NCBI RefSeq assembly: GCF_033097525.1
Contig: NZ_CP109907.1
Location: forward strand, 2,604,001 to 2,668,000
Direction: 5' to 3'
Length of the DNA: 64,000 nucleotides
Source: Sphingobacterium sp. UGAL515B_05
Lineage (GTDB): Bacteria > Bacteroidota > Bacteroidia > Sphingobacteriales > Sphingobacteriaceae
Shown: positions 1 to 9,679 of the stretch, one piece after another
How positions within the stretch are numbered: the stretch's first letter is position 1
Layout of the letters: each line of letters begins with the position of its first letter
Notes under the pieces: model-generated
What the model was told of the DNA's origin: nothing
What the model saw: the letters and a program-made list of their open reading frames with translations, nothing else
The model's database searches: none
Position numbers and translations under genes: made by a program

Positions 1-2
1 GG

Positions 3-2705
3 GTTAAAATAAACACACCGGATCGATACATCAATAATTTGGGGGCAGCGCTTTCGGCAGCCGCTGATGGAATTTGGGAATCGCCTACTTTCTTGCATGG
101 AGCTGTGGCATGGCGTATGCGTTTGAATGCTTGGCGGGGAGCTTACACCGCAGATGTATTGGGATGGCATGACAGAGCGAAAGAACATTTTTCGAGTTAT
201 GCGAATTCGCAGGTTAGAGAACCCGCTGCTGGACGGGTGGTGATGGATACAACTTTGCACTTAGCTCGACATTTGGAAAAAATGGGTACTTCTATGTTTT
301 CAAGCGGCTACATTTCTCGGAATCCAAATAATAATACGGTACCCCATCACTACGATATGAACTTGGTCTTTATCGATCAATTGTTGTCACATTTTAATTA
401 TACAGGGGATGTTGCTTATATCAAAGAGATGTGGCCAACGCTGACTCGGCATCTCAACTGGGAAAAGCGAAATTTCGATCAGGACAATGATGGCTTATAC
501 GATGCCTATTGTGCAATATGGGCAAGTGATGGTTTACAATATTCCGGTGGCGCGGTCACGCACACAACCGCCTATATGTACCGTGCCAATCAAATGATGG
601 CCAAACTCGCAAAGGTAATAGGTGAGGATGCGACGCCCTACCAACAAGAAGCAAATAAGATTCAAAAAGCGCTAAAAGATCGACTTTGGTTGCAAAAGAA
701 AGGTCATTTTGCCGAGTTCCAGGATGCGCTTGGCAATCAGCTTATACACGAAAATGCGGGTTTGTGGACCATTTATCATGCCGCAGACGCTGCTATCCTG
801 GATGATTTTGAAAGCTACCAAAATCTCCAATATGTAACTAACTATTTGCCAAAGATTCCTATTCGTGTCAAAGGACAGGAACAGCATGACCTGTATACAT
901 TGCCGACGACGACATGGCAGCCTTACACTTGGTCGGTCAATAATGTTGCTTTGGCAGAGAATCTACAGACAGCATTGGCCTATTGGCAATCTGGTCGGGC
1001 GGATGATGCCTATCAGCTCTGGAAAAGTAACCTCATGGAAAGTATGTATCATGGGATCAGTCCCGCCAACTTTCAGCAGCTTTCCCACTATGATGCATTT
1101 AGAGGCGAATTATACCGTGATTTTGCCGACCCGATCGGTGTAGCATCTCGTACATTAGTCGAAGGATTATTTGGCGTGCATCCACGTCTACTGGACAAAC
1201 AATTGTTTCTTAAACCTGGTTTCCCATCGACATGGAATTTTGCACAGATTGAAATGCCGGAATGGAGTTATACGTATAAGAAAACTAAAACTGCTGTTAC
1301 ATTTCAGATTAACACGCGTTATGCGATGCCCGTAAAACTTGCTTTGGAAGTTTCCGTAGATTTTACCCAGGTGAGTGCTGTTAAAGTCAATGGAAAAGAA
1401 GTCAAGTGGTCATTAAAGTCTTCCGCTATAAATGGGGCATGTATTGTTGTTGAATCTGAAGCTGAGCGGAATTTCGACATCACGATAATGGGGGATGGCA
1501 AACTCGAAAAGATGGATACCAAAAATGTGGAGCAAGTTTTCACCGATCAATGGGCTTTTCCCTTACCTGCTAATACCCAATTGTTGGAAAGCTACGATCC
1601 TCAAGGAATTATCCAAAAGAAAGCCGGTCACAAATTTTCTTTTGTCCAGCATGAGCGGGTAGGAACCTTTTTCGTGAAGCTTCAACAGGGAGCTATGGTT
1701 TGGTGGCAGGCAGTTGATATTCGGCTATTACCGCCTGTAAATTCAACTATTCTGCGTAAAGAGCTAAACTATTTTTTGATGGTGGAAAACCGTTCTGCTC
1801 AGCCACAACAACTGGTAATTGATCATCAGGATTTTCAAACAGCCTTCAGCTTGAGATCAGGAGAAATAAAGAAATTGGAACTTCCCAACAATATCTTTTC
1901 AAAGGGAACAAATCGCGTTAATCTGGTTGTGGGAACTTATCGCCAAACAGTAGATTATATCGATTGGAATATCGATGATAAACCTGATTTTTTAGCGGAA
2001 AATTTATCGAGTTATTACAACGCGCGTTTGACGGATATCTTCCAACAGAAATATCTTTCGCCAAGACCGGAAGGGCCAACCTTGCAGCTGCCTTGGCAGG
2101 GAATAGGCAATTGGTGTTATCCATTGACGACGGCAAATATTGACGACAGGGGAATCATGAAAAAAGGCAAGCAAGGGGATCTAATATACCTAGGTATTCC
2201 GTTTCAGCTAAAAAATGACTCCAAAAATGTGGTCTTTGTCAGTCAGTGGGATAATTATCCAAAAAGCGTCAAAATACCTTTAGCCGGCCAGGCCAGCAAA
2301 ATGTATCTCTTGGTCGCCGGTTCTACAAATCCGATGCAATCCCAGCTTATCAACGCCAATATTAAGGTCAATTATACTGATGGAACTTTTGATACGTTAG
2401 ATCTCATCAACCCGATCAACTGGTGGCCTATCGAACAGGATTATCTCGATGATAATCACGCTTTTGAACTCCCCGATGAACGAATTCCTTACCGAATCAG
2501 TCTGAAGTCTGGAGAGCTTTATAAGGGCGGAACCTGGAGTCATTATACCGATATCAAGGGGTATAGCAATCGTGCCATTGATGGTGGAGCAGCTTCATTA
2601 TTGGATTTGCCTCTAAACAATAAAAAGAAACTTCAATCAGTAGAGCTTATCGCCGTAGCAAACGATGCGGTCATCGGTCTGATAGGTCTCACTTTAATGC
2701 GATAG
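3..2705 (+). CDS. DUF4450-like six-hairpin glycosidase, 5' partial
   Basis: The 3' part of a large exported carbohydrate-active enzyme. The reading frame stays open to the first base of the window (residues VKINTPDRYIN precede the first possible internal start, TTG at 39), so the true start lies upstream. The visible first ~400 residues look like an (alpha/alpha)6 barrel of the rhamnosidase/GH-GT clan type, with aromatic-rich helices and a stretch reading DQDNDGLYDAY. The remainder is beta-rich and probably an accessory domain. I recognise the overall pattern as that of Bacteroidota DUF4450 proteins, but this is family-level memory and the substrate is unknown. The next gene, 76 bp downstream on the same strand, is a second six-hairpin-like enzyme, so the pair probably acts on one glycan. 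Confidence 0.7.
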   Translation, partial: VKINTPDRYINNLGAALSAAADGIWESPTFLHGAVAWRMRLNAWRGAYTADVLGWHDRAKEHFSSYANSQVREPAAGRVVMDTTLHLARHLEKMGTSMFSSGYISRNPNNNTVPHHYDMNLVFIDQLLSHFNYTGDVAYIKEMWPTLTRHLNWEKRNFDQDNDGLYDAYCAIWASDGLQYSGGAVTHTTAYMYRANQMMAKLAKVIGEDATPYQQEANKIQKALKDRLWLQKKGHFAEFQDALGNQLIHENAGLWTIYHAADAAILDDFESYQNLQYVTNYLPKIPIRVKGQEQHDLYTLPTTTWQPYTWSVNNVALAENLQTALAYWQSGRADDAYQLWKSNLMESMYHGISPANFQQLSHYDAFRGELYRDFADPIGVASRTLVEGLFGVHPRLLDKQLFLKPGFPSTWNFAQIEMPEWSYTYKKTKTAVTFQINTRYAMPVKLALEVSVDFTQVSAVKVNGKEVKWSLKSSAINGACIVVESEAERNFDITIMGDGKLEKMDTKNVEQVFTDQWAFPLPANTQLLESYDPQGIIQKKAGHKFSFVQHERVGTFFVKLQQGAMVWWQAVDIRLLPPVNSTILRKELNYFLMVENRSAQPQQLVIDHQDFQTAFSLRSGEIKKLELPNNIFSKGTNRVNLVVGTYRQTVDYIDWNIDDKPDFLAENLSSYYNARLTDIFQQKYLSPRPEGPTLQLPWQGIGNWCYPLTTANIDDRGIMKKGKQGDLIYLGIPFQLKNDSKNVVFVSQWDNYPKSVKIPLAGQASKMYLLVAGSTNPMQSQLINANIKVNYTDGTFDTLDLINPINWWPIEQDYLDDNHAFELPDERIPYRISLKSGELYKGGTWSHYTDIKGYSNRAIDGGAASLLDLPLNNKKKLQSVELIAVANDAVIGLIGLTLMR

Positions 2706-2721
2706 ATAAATTGAGAATGTA

Positions 2722-2738
2722 CTCCGGAATTTCCGGAG
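2722..2738. promoter_or_regulatory. Intergenic dyad CTCCGGAA-T-TTCCGGAG
   Basis: A perfect inverted repeat with 8-bp arms and a one-base centre, in the 76-bp gap between the two glycosidase genes. No T-run follows, so it is not a standard terminator. It could be an operator or an intercistronic mRNA hairpin. Confidence 0.35.
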
Positions 2739-2781
2739 GAATCTTGAACACGAATATAGTATGCATAAAAATCCAATATAG

Positions 2782-4938
2782 ATGAAAAAGAAGTTTAGTA
2801 TTATTTTCACTTTCCTTGTAAGTGTTTTAAGTCCTATGTTAGTCCTAGCGCAACAAGGAACCAAAATTAATCGGGAAAATGTCGTTAAAAGGCACAATGT
2901 CTCCAATCATACCATGGATACATTAGCTTCGCTCACAGTCGGTAATGGTACCTTTGCCTATACGGTCGATGCTACAGGAATGCAGTCTTTTCCCATTTAT
3001 TATAAAAATGGGGTTTCCTTGGGAACACAGTCAGAGTGGGGATGGGATTCCTTCCCCAATACAAAGAACTATAAATTCGAAGAAACATTAAAATCCTACG
3101 ACTTTAACAGCGAAGGGCGGAACGCGCAATATAGCATCCAATTGAAAGAACCGGAACGCAATGCAGAAGCTGTAAACTATTTTAGGGAAAATAAACACCG
3201 TCTGCAATTGGGTAACGTGGGCTTGGAACTTTATTTGAAAAACGGGCAACGGGCAACGGCACAACATATCCAGGCTATTCGACAGGAGCTGAACCTTTGG
3301 ACGGGTATTATCACAAGTGAATTTCAGATTGAAGGAGAACCTGTCTCTGTAAAAACCACATCGTATCAAAGCAGTGACCGCGTTGCAGTACATGTCGCTT
3401 CGCCATTGATTGCACAGCAAAGGCTGAAAATATTTGTACACTATCCTTACCCAAGCGGAAAATTTTTGGATGAAGGTACCAACTATGATCAGGTGAATGA
3501 TCATAAAACAACGATCGTAGCTCAATCTGCACATGTTGCAGTGATAAATCATCAGTTGCAGGGAGCCAGTTACTTTACACAATTGGATTACTCACAGGGA
3601 ACTTTAAAAAATACGGCTTCACACTATTTTGTGTACCAACCAGCTCCTGAGGTCAAAGAGTTTGATTTTTCATTTGCATTTGCGCCCACAAACAACTTTG
3701 ATAAGAAGAGGATCCAGTATATGGATGCAGCAGGTGAAAGTGCAAGGTCCTGGAAGCATTTTTGGGAAAGTGGTGCTGCGGTTGACTTTGCGGGTAGCAC
3801 AGATCCAAGAGCCAATGAGTTGGAAAGAAGAGTTGTACTCTCTCAATATCTGACAAAAGTACAATGCGGAGGAAGTAATCCACCCCAAGAAACAGGTCTC
3901 ACTTTTAATAGTTGGTATGGAAAGCCACATACGGAAATGCATTGGTGGCATGCTGTGCATTTTGCATTATGGGGACGTCCTGAAATTATGGAAAAAACAT
4001 TGGATTATTATTTTAGGACCTTTGAAAAAGCGAGAGAACTCGCAAAACGACAGGGCTATCAAGGGGTTAGATGGATCAAAATGTCCGATAACGAAGGGAA
4101 TGAAAGCCCCTCATCGGTAGCTGCATTTTTAGTTTGGCAACAGCCACATATTATCTATATGACCGAATTGGCCTATCGGGACAAAAAGGATCTCGCTGTC
4201 TTAAAAAAATATAAGGATCTCGTATTTGCCACAGCTGATTTCATGGCCGACTTTGCACATTATGATCAGGCAACGGGTCGCTATAATGTAGGCAAGGGAG
4301 TTATTCCTGCACAAGAAGTTTTCAAGGCTTCCGAGACGATGAACCCGACGTATGAGGTCGCCTATTGGGATTGGGCACTTCGTATAGCGCAACAATGGAA
4401 GGAGCGTCTGGGAGAACCCAGAGTGACCAAATGGGATCAAGTTATTGAAAAACTGGCCCCCTTACCAAGTAAGGACAACATCTACTTGGCCACTGAAACT
4501 GCTCCCGATTCTTATACGTACGATCGTTGGATGATGGACCATCCCGCGGTACTCGGTGCATTAGGGATGGTTCCTGAATCACCGAAGCTAAATAAAGCGG
4601 TGATGAAAAACACACTGGATGTCGTTTGGGAGAAATGGCATTGGGAAAAGACCTGGGGGTGGGATTTTCCCATGACGGCCATGAATGCTGCTCGTCTGAA
4701 TCTTCCCCATAAAGCGCTGGATGCATTATTTATGAATGTCCAAACCAATACCTATCTCAAAAATGGACATAATTATCAAGATGAACGCCTGCGGATCTAT
4801 TTACCAGGCAATGGTGGTGTGCTCACGACCGTAGCGATGATGCTTGAAGGGTGGGACGCTTCCAACAGTGATTTACCAGGGTTTCCAAAAGATGGCTCAT
4901 GGGTTATAAAAAAAGAAGGATTTAAAAAAATGCCCTAA
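2782..4938 (+). CDS. Exported (alpha/alpha)6-barrel glycosidase-like protein
   Basis: A 718-residue protein with a clear Sec signal peptide (MKKKFSIIFTFLVSVLSPMLVLAQ), so periplasmic or outer-membrane-associated. An N-terminal beta-rich domain (about 30-300) is followed by a helical domain (about 330-700) with clustered aromatics, for example MHWWHAVHFALWGRP, and acidic residues in SDNEGNESPSS. This resembles GH65/GH95-type beta-sandwich plus six-hairpin enzymes; I cannot assign a family or catalytic residues with certainty. It lies 76 bp after another putative six-hairpin enzyme and upstream of a GntR-type sugar-responsive regulator, which supports a role in glycan breakdown. Confidence 0.65.
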   Translation: MKKKFSIIFTFLVSVLSPMLVLAQQGTKINRENVVKRHNVSNHTMDTLASLTVGNGTFAYTVDATGMQSFPIYYKNGVSLGTQSEWGWDSFPNTKNYKFEETLKSYDFNSEGRNAQYSIQLKEPERNAEAVNYFRENKHRLQLGNVGLELYLKNGQRATAQHIQAIRQELNLWTGIITSEFQIEGEPVSVKTTSYQSSDRVAVHVASPLIAQQRLKIFVHYPYPSGKFLDEGTNYDQVNDHKTTIVAQSAHVAVINHQLQGASYFTQLDYSQGTLKNTASHYFVYQPAPEVKEFDFSFAFAPTNNFDKKRIQYMDAAGESARSWKHFWESGAAVDFAGSTDPRANELERRVVLSQYLTKVQCGGSNPPQETGLTFNSWYGKPHTEMHWWHAVHFALWGRPEIMEKTLDYYFRTFEKARELAKRQGYQGVRWIKMSDNEGNESPSSVAAFLVWQQPHIIYMTELAYRDKKDLAVLKKYKDLVFATADFMADFAHYDQATGRYNVGKGVIPAQEVFKASETMNPTYEVAYWDWALRIAQQWKERLGEPRVTKWDQVIEKLAPLPSKDNIYLATETAPDSYTYDRWMMDHPAVLGALGMVPESPKLNKAVMKNTLDVVWEKWHWEKTWGWDFPMTAMNAARLNLPHKALDALFMNVQTNTYLKNGHNYQDERLRIYLPGNGGVLTTVAMMLEGWDASNSDLPGFPKDGSWVIKKEGFKKMP

Positions 4939-5199
4939 TATATCCAACCGAACACCCTCATCCTAAAATTGAACTGTCCATTGAAAAATAGCAGTACAGT
5001 ACAGGATGATGAAATCGGACACATTTTATAGTATTGTAATAACCAATATAAACAGGTATAACCCCAGCTTTTGTTCATGAGCTTGAAACTTTCATTGTTA
5101 TGAAAAAATATATATTTCATTTATGTTTTTTGGTATTCGCTCTTTCCTATTAAATATTTATAAACAAATCGTTAATTTTATAATTAATAAAATCTAACA

Positions 5200-6237
5200 A
5201 TGACCAATTCCGTAAATCAATTTTTAAAAACTTTAGAAATTAGCGATTTTTCTGCCACACCTAAGTATTTGCAATTGGCAAATACAATTATCGATGCTGT
5301 TAAAAATGAAACATTGGTCAGAGATGATATGCTCCCTTCTATTAATGAGCTCAGTGCATATCTGGAAATATCACGTGACACTGTAGAAAAAGCATACCGC
5401 TATCTTAAGAAAAATGAAATTATAGCATCTAACCCCGGAAAGGGGTATTATGTGAATAAAACGGATGTCGAATCCAAACTTAAGATAGCACTCTTTCTAA
5501 ACAAACTAAGTGCCCATAAAAAAATAGTATATGATTCCTTTGCAAAAGAGTTGAGTGATTATGCCAACCTGGATCTATTTGTATACAATTCAGACCTATC
5601 GTATCTGAATACATTGTTGGGAAGCTTAACGAAAACATATGACCACTATGTTCTATTCCCCCATTTCAAAGAGGGAAGGGACAAAGCGCCGGATATCATT
5701 CGTAAGATTCCGGCAGAGAAACTCATGTTATTGGGTAAGTTCATCGAAGATGTGCCCGGAGATTTTCCTGCAGTCTACGAAAATTACGAACATGATATTT
5801 ACTCCGCATTGGAGGAAGCTAATGAAGTGCTGAGTAAGTACAAAAACTTAAAACTTGTATTTCCTGACTATAGTGATTTTCCAAAAGCTATTATTAAGGG
5901 CTTTTATAAGTTTTGTCAACAATATGCTTTTGAACACGAGCTCGTATCCGACATTGATGAAGAGAAAGTAGAGAAAGGAACATGTTACATCAATATTATT
6001 GAAGATGATCTGGTGAAATTGTTGAACAAGGTTATTCAGAAAAAACTGGTTATAGGAAAAGATGTTGGTATCATTTCCTATAATGAAACTCCATTGAAAA
6101 AGTTTATCCTGAATGGTATTACAACAATATCAACTGATTTTGAAATGATGGGAAGAATGGCTGCTGAGTTGATTATAAATAAATCTAAAGATCGCGTTGA
6201 AGTGCCATTCTACTTGAAACTAAGACCTTCTGTTTAA
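5200..6237 (+). CDS. GntR-family regulator with LacI/periplasmic-binding-like effector domain
   Basis: A 345-residue transcription factor. Residues about 20-88 form a GntR winged helix (QLANTIIDAVKNETLVRDDM, LPSINELSAYLEISRDTVEKAYRYL, then the wing NPGKGYYV). Residues about 95-345 resemble a type-I periplasmic-binding (LacI/GalR) domain, ending DVGIISYNETPLKKFI and a typical ISTDFEMMGRMAAELII helix. This combination is common among Bacteroidota regulators of monosaccharide catabolism such as fucose or rhamnose, and effectors are usually the sugar. The ATG at 5200 fits the expected N-terminus. It follows two glycosidase-like genes on the same strand after 261 bp, so it probably has its own promoter and may control that locus (inference). 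Confidence 0.85.
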   Translation: MTNSVNQFLKTLEISDFSATPKYLQLANTIIDAVKNETLVRDDMLPSINELSAYLEISRDTVEKAYRYLKKNEIIASNPGKGYYVNKTDVESKLKIALFLNKLSAHKKIVYDSFAKELSDYANLDLFVYNSDLSYLNTLLGSLTKTYDHYVLFPHFKEGRDKAPDIIRKIPAEKLMLLGKFIEDVPGDFPAVYENYEHDIYSALEEANEVLSKYKNLKLVFPDYSDFPKAIIKGFYKFCQQYAFEHELVSDIDEEKVEKGTCYINIIEDDLVKLLNKVIQKKLVIGKDVGIISYNETPLKKFILNGITTISTDFEMMGRMAAELIINKSKDRVEVPFYLKLRPSV

Positions 6238-6365
6238 TGCTAATGCGCTCCTATTTCAAGGTACAGATGATCATGAAGCGTATATTGGTTCTTCATGTTT
6301 CAGCAGGCGAGCGGGCGGTAGTGAAAGGAAAAGACGATTCTTTTACTTGAGGAACAGGCTAATAG

Positions 6366-6410
6366 AAAAAGCAAAAGGCTGATCTACTTAAATAAATCAG
6401 CCTTTTGCTT
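6366..6410 (-). terminator. Bidirectional rho-independent terminator
   Basis: A perfect 15-bp inverted repeat (6369-6383 and 6396-6410; arm AAGCAAAAGGCTGAT) with a 12-nt loop, between the convergent GntR regulator and DUF4136 lipoprotein genes. The A-run at 6366-6370 gives the T-tract for minus-strand transcripts. Confidence 0.85.
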
Positions 6411-6435
6411 GTATAATTACGATTGAAAACTTCGT

Positions 6436-7008
6436 TTATTTCTTTAAGGTCTTCACAGGAAACAGATCAATAACACCTTTTGCAACCTTGCTGATATTAT
6501 TAATTGCTTTTTCTGGGTTATCAACATCGCCCGAACCACGTGCCTGCCAAATTACCGAATTTGTTTTACGATCGATGGCTTCGATGATCAAATGGCCGTA
6601 GCGATAGCGTTCTTTTGCAACTGGATAATAACCTCCGCCATAGTAGTAAGGTGAAAACCATGGACGGTACCAGCCCCAAGGGCCTCCCCATCCGTAATAA
6701 CCACCGCCGCCATAGACCAGACGGCTTTTATTATTGACAATGGTAATATATCGAAATAGTAAATCAGGATTATCTTTAGAATATTGTAAGCCCTTTGCCT
6801 CCAATGCAGTATTCGCGGCATCCAGGATATTGGTTTTAGCGATATCGTTGTCAAAATAAGACTTCGAAAGCGAGTCTACCGGAGGTAGCCAAGCATAGGT
6901 CTTGAAAGGAGTAAAATCCATCTTTTCTACCCGAGTGGTATTGTATTGATAAGACGAACATGATGCGAGTGCAACGCAAAGCACCAAAAATAATAGAATC
7001 TTTTTCAT
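6436..7008 (-). CDS. DUF4136 domain lipoprotein
   Basis: A 190-residue lipoprotein with a type II signal and lipobox (ALASC, Cys17). The body matches the DUF4136 pattern: an N-terminal strand around FTPFKTYAWLPP, a middle region predicted to bind the LLFRY strand, and a Gly/Tyr/Trp/Pro-rich insert (about 100-130: GGGGYYGWGGPWGW) typical of Bacteroidota members. The C-terminal half has IIEAIDRKTNSVIWQARGSG. DUF4136 proteins are envelope lipoproteins of unknown function. It is a single gene, convergent with the GntR regulator and ended by the hairpin at 6366-6410. A 282-bp gap separates it from nadE upstream. Confidence 0.85.
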   Translation of the reverse strand: MKKILLFLVLCVALASCSSYQYNTTRVEKMDFTPFKTYAWLPPVDSLSKSYFDNDIAKTNILDAANTALEAKGLQYSKDNPDLLFRYITIVNNKSRLVYGGGGYYGWGGPWGWYRPWFSPYYYGGGYYPVAKERYRYGHLIIEAIDRKTNSVIWQARGSGDVDNPEKAINNISKVAKGVIDLFPVKTLKK

Positions 7009-7290
7009 CGTAGTAATTTGTTTATTAACTGTGATGAATCTACCATGAGTATATTGTCGCTACATTCAGCAGTACACTCATGATGGTTCATGGCCTATAT
7101 GGAACTTATATTTATTTAACTAATTTGTTTTTATTCTTTATCCGCATACCTTTCAATTGTAAAAACAGTACAGTTGACGGTCTTCATGGCAATTGTTTTT
7201 CACCGTCCGGGATGCTACCATCCTTTTTGATTTTACAATCTATTACTTTAGACAAAAAACTATAAATATGGTTTAATCCGAATTGTAAAA

Positions 7291-8934
7291 TTAATAGGGA
7301 TATTTTGCCACTAACGGAATCTGTCTTCCCGGACCGAATGCTTTTGGACTAATACGCAGGATCGGAGGAGCTTGAAAACGTTTGAATTCAGCATTATTAA
7401 CCAATTTACATACCCTTTCTACTAACGATTTTTCAAAGCCCATTGCTACAACCTCAGATCCTGCTTTCTCATTTTCTATGAGTTCAAAGAGGATTTGATC
7501 CAATAGATCGTATTCCGGTAGCGAGTCCGAATCTTTCTGATCGGGTCGAAGTTCTGCAGAAGGCGCTTTTTCAATGGTATTGACTGGAATGATCTCCCTT
7601 TCTCGATTGATGTAGCGCGCTAAATCATAGGCTTTGGATTTGTAGACGTCACCGATTACAGATATGGAACCTGCCATATCACCATAGAGTGTACCATATC
7701 CTACAGCAGCCTCACTTTTGTTGGATGTATTGAGTAAAATATTGCCGAATTTATTGGAAGCGGCCATCAGAATTACCGCACGTGCGCGCGCTTGAATATT
7801 CTCTTCAGTCGTATCTGGCTGTAGCCCTTCAAAAAGAGGAGCTAAACTATGTTCGAAGGCATTGGCAATATCTTTGATCGGAACGATATAATGTTTGCAA
7901 CCGGTATTGTTGACGAGATCCATTGCATCTTTTATCGAATGGTCGGAAGAGTAAACCGATGGCATCAGTATGGCTAATACATTATCAGCACCTAGCGCTT
8001 CACAGGCTAAAGCGGCAACTAAGGCCGAATCTAGCCCGCCGGACAGACCTAAAACCGCCTTCTTGAAACCGGATTTTTGAAAATAATCACGTAGTCCAAG
8101 GATCAATGCATCGTGTATAAGAGCTATCTCAGCAATAGACTCTTTTGAAGATGCTGTGGTGGAGGTTATATTTTGTTGATGATAGGTGACAAATTGAAGA
8201 TCTTCTTCAAAGCTTTTTAGCTCAGCAATTTTTGTTCCTTCATTATTCAGGGCGATTGAGCGGCCGTCAAAGATAATATCCATGTGGGCGCCAATTTGAT
8301 TGACATAAATTAGCGGTCTTCCAGACTTTCTTACCTGTTGGCTGAGGACCTTGATCCGTTCATCAAAATGCGTATAGGAAAAAGGGGATGCCGCAATGTT
8401 GATGAGAAGGTCTGGATTTTCTTTTCTCAACTCTGCCATGGGGTCACCAACGTAAGAATTGCCCCCTTCGTCATCATCCCACAAATCTTCGCAAATGGTT
8501 AAGGCAATTTTTACACCGTTCAACTCGATACAATCAAAACGTCTGCTGGGCTCAAAATAACGATATTCATCAAATACATCATAATCGGGCAAGAGGCCTT
8601 TTTTAACAATGTTTCGGACTTCCCCATGCTCAATAAATACGGCCGTATTATAAAGCTCTTTGCCTTCAGGATCACTGTTTTTGACCGGTGCTCCGATGAT
8701 ACAGGCAATATCCTGACAATGAGCAGCGATGTGATGAATAGCTTCATCGCATTGACGTTTAAAAGCCTTACTTCGCAAAAGATCCTTGGCAGGATAACCA
8801 CCTATGGCGAGTTCGGCGAAAATAATAAGATCGGCTGTTGCTTCTTTGGCCTGTTGGATCGCGCTAATTATTTTTTTGGTATTTGCTTCAAAATTACCGA
8901 TATGGTAATTCAATTGTGCTAAAGCTATTTTCAT
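7291..8934 (-). CDS. nadE: Glutamine-dependent NAD+ synthetase
   Basis: Converts nicotinic acid adenine dinucleotide to NAD+ with ATP and ammonia taken from glutamine, in the cytoplasm. The 547 residues hold an N-terminal nitrilase-type glutaminase domain with the Glu-Lys-Cys triad visible (E41 in FAELAIGGYP, K111/K112 in IVKKGLLPDYDVF, C148 in ALTICEDLWDDD). The C-terminal synthetase has the PP-loop SGGLDS at 298-303 and the SNKSEAAVGYGTLYGD motif. Length matches the bacterial two-domain form. The start ATG at 8934 is right at the nitrilase strand MKIALAQLNYHIG. A -7-like element (TAAATTTG) lies 54 bp upstream. Confidence 0.97.
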   Translation of the reverse strand: MKIALAQLNYHIGNFEANTKKIISAIQQAKEATADLIIFAELAIGGYPAKDLLRSKAFKRQCDEAIHHIAAHCQDIACIIGAPVKNSDPEGKELYNTAVFIEHGEVRNIVKKGLLPDYDVFDEYRYFEPSRRFDCIELNGVKIALTICEDLWDDDEGGNSYVGDPMAELRKENPDLLINIAASPFSYTHFDERIKVLSQQVRKSGRPLIYVNQIGAHMDIIFDGRSIALNNEGTKIAELKSFEEDLQFVTYHQQNITSTTASSKESIAEIALIHDALILGLRDYFQKSGFKKAVLGLSGGLDSALVAALACEALGADNVLAILMPSVYSSDHSIKDAMDLVNNTGCKHYIVPIKDIANAFEHSLAPLFEGLQPDTTEENIQARARAVILMAASNKFGNILLNTSNKSEAAVGYGTLYGDMAGSISVIGDVYKSKAYDLARYINREREIIPVNTIEKAPSAELRPDQKDSDSLPEYDLLDQILFELIENEKAGSEVVAMGFEKSLVERVCKLVNNAEFKRFQAPPILRISPKAFGPGRQIPLVAKYPY

Positions 8935-8987
8935 ATGCTATTAATCGTCTAACTAAATAAGATACCAATTGCTATAGGATCTTCTCA

Positions 8988-8995
8988 CAAATTTA
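8988..8995 (-). promoter_or_regulatory. Putative nadE promoter, -7 element TAAATTTG
   Basis: On the minus strand the octamer matches the Bacteroidota consensus TAnnTTTG. It would start transcription near 8981, giving a leader of about 46 nt. No good -33 TTG is seen at the expected distance. Confidence 0.4.
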
Positions 8996-9243
8996 TTTCT
9001 TTTTTTTGATACTCAGACCGCCCTTAGTCGAATAAAAGCGCTAAATTATCTTCCGATCAATTGAAGGACATTGTATTACCAGCTATGGCCTGTAAGTGGA
9101 ACGAATGCACAGTGAGACCATGTTGAGTCTATCTGTTGAGCTGCTATCGTTGTAGATGTCTGTTTTTTACAACGCGGGACGGTATTGAATCGTGCTAAAT
9201 TGTTTTAACATAATTTTAACAACGTTAAATGCTGTTAAATTTC

Positions 9244-9274
9244 TTGACATGAAAGCAGATCTGTAGTACCTTTG
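9244..9274 (+). promoter_or_regulatory. Bacteroidota-type promoter (TTG-N20-TACCTTTG)
   Basis: TTG at 9244-9246 and TACCTTTG at 9267-9274 are spaced as expected for the major sigma factor of Bacteroidota (-33 TTTG, -7 TAnnTTTG). No coding frame follows; a hairpin with T-tract ends 110 nt downstream. Confidence 0.55.
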
Positions 9275-9280
9275 ATATAT

Positions 9281-9390
9281 CAAAAGAAACGAAAGATATT
9301 TAAAAATAATATATAAAGAACTTTTCATAATTTAGGTTAATAATTGGTTAGGTAAAGCTCGGAGTTCCCCACTTCGAGCTTTTATTTTTT
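9281..9390 (+). ncRNA. Candidate small RNA of about 110 nt
   Basis: A consensus promoter at 9244-9274 points into this stretch, which has no credible reading frame and ends in a rho-independent terminator (arms AAGCTCG at 9355-9361 and CGAGCTT at 9375-9381, then a T-rich run to 9390). This promoter-short transcript-terminator arrangement is what a free-standing sRNA looks like. I do not recognise a known RNA family. Alternatively it is a leader or abortive transcript of no function. Confidence 0.4.
9355..9390 (+). terminator. Rho-independent terminator of the candidate sRNA
   Basis: A stem of seven perfect pairs extended by a bulged GAG/CT-T section, loop TTCCCCA, followed by TTTATTTTTT. It serves plus-strand transcription. 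Confidence 0.65.
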
Positions 9391-9570
9391 CTAGCAACCT
9401 GTTTCAAGTCGTGTTTCAATTTCCTTCTTTGTTTAATTAATTTAAAGTGTTGTTTAGGCATTATACTATTGCCACATAACAGCGTTCTTTTTGTTCCATA
9501 AGTCTAGCTCCTTCCTCTTTTTCTCTTTTAATTTTTTTTTGCAGAACATTAGGATTAAATAGTGATCAAA

Positions 9571-9677
9571 TTAACCATTTAGACAGTGCTTGTTCAGTGA
9601 TTGTTCAGTGCTCGTTCAGTGCTTGCTCAGTGAAGACTGAACAACTAGTGACTGATCACTGTCTAAAAATTGGTTAA
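9571..9677. repeat. Four phased 11-bp repeats inside a long inverted repeat
   Basis: Four tandem copies of CAGTGnTYGYT (9584-9594, 9595-9605, 9606-9616, 9617-9627) with a fifth CAGTG at 9628, exactly 11 bp apart (about one helical turn). ACTGAACAA at 9636-9644 is the perfect complement of TTGTTCAGT, which occurs at 9590-9598 and 9601-9609. The block is enclosed by an imperfect inverted repeat (9571-9588 against 9657-9677; a 3-nt insertion in one arm). No gene overlaps. It could be an iteron-like protein-binding array, a structured RNA, or a small mobile-element remnant. Confidence 0.6.
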
Positions 9678-9679
9678 AA

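Noticed and set aside
3088..3582. 164-codon minus-strand frame within the second glycosidase
   Set aside because: Lies fully antisense to a gene with a signal peptide and a credible fold; Cys-rich low-plausibility protein.
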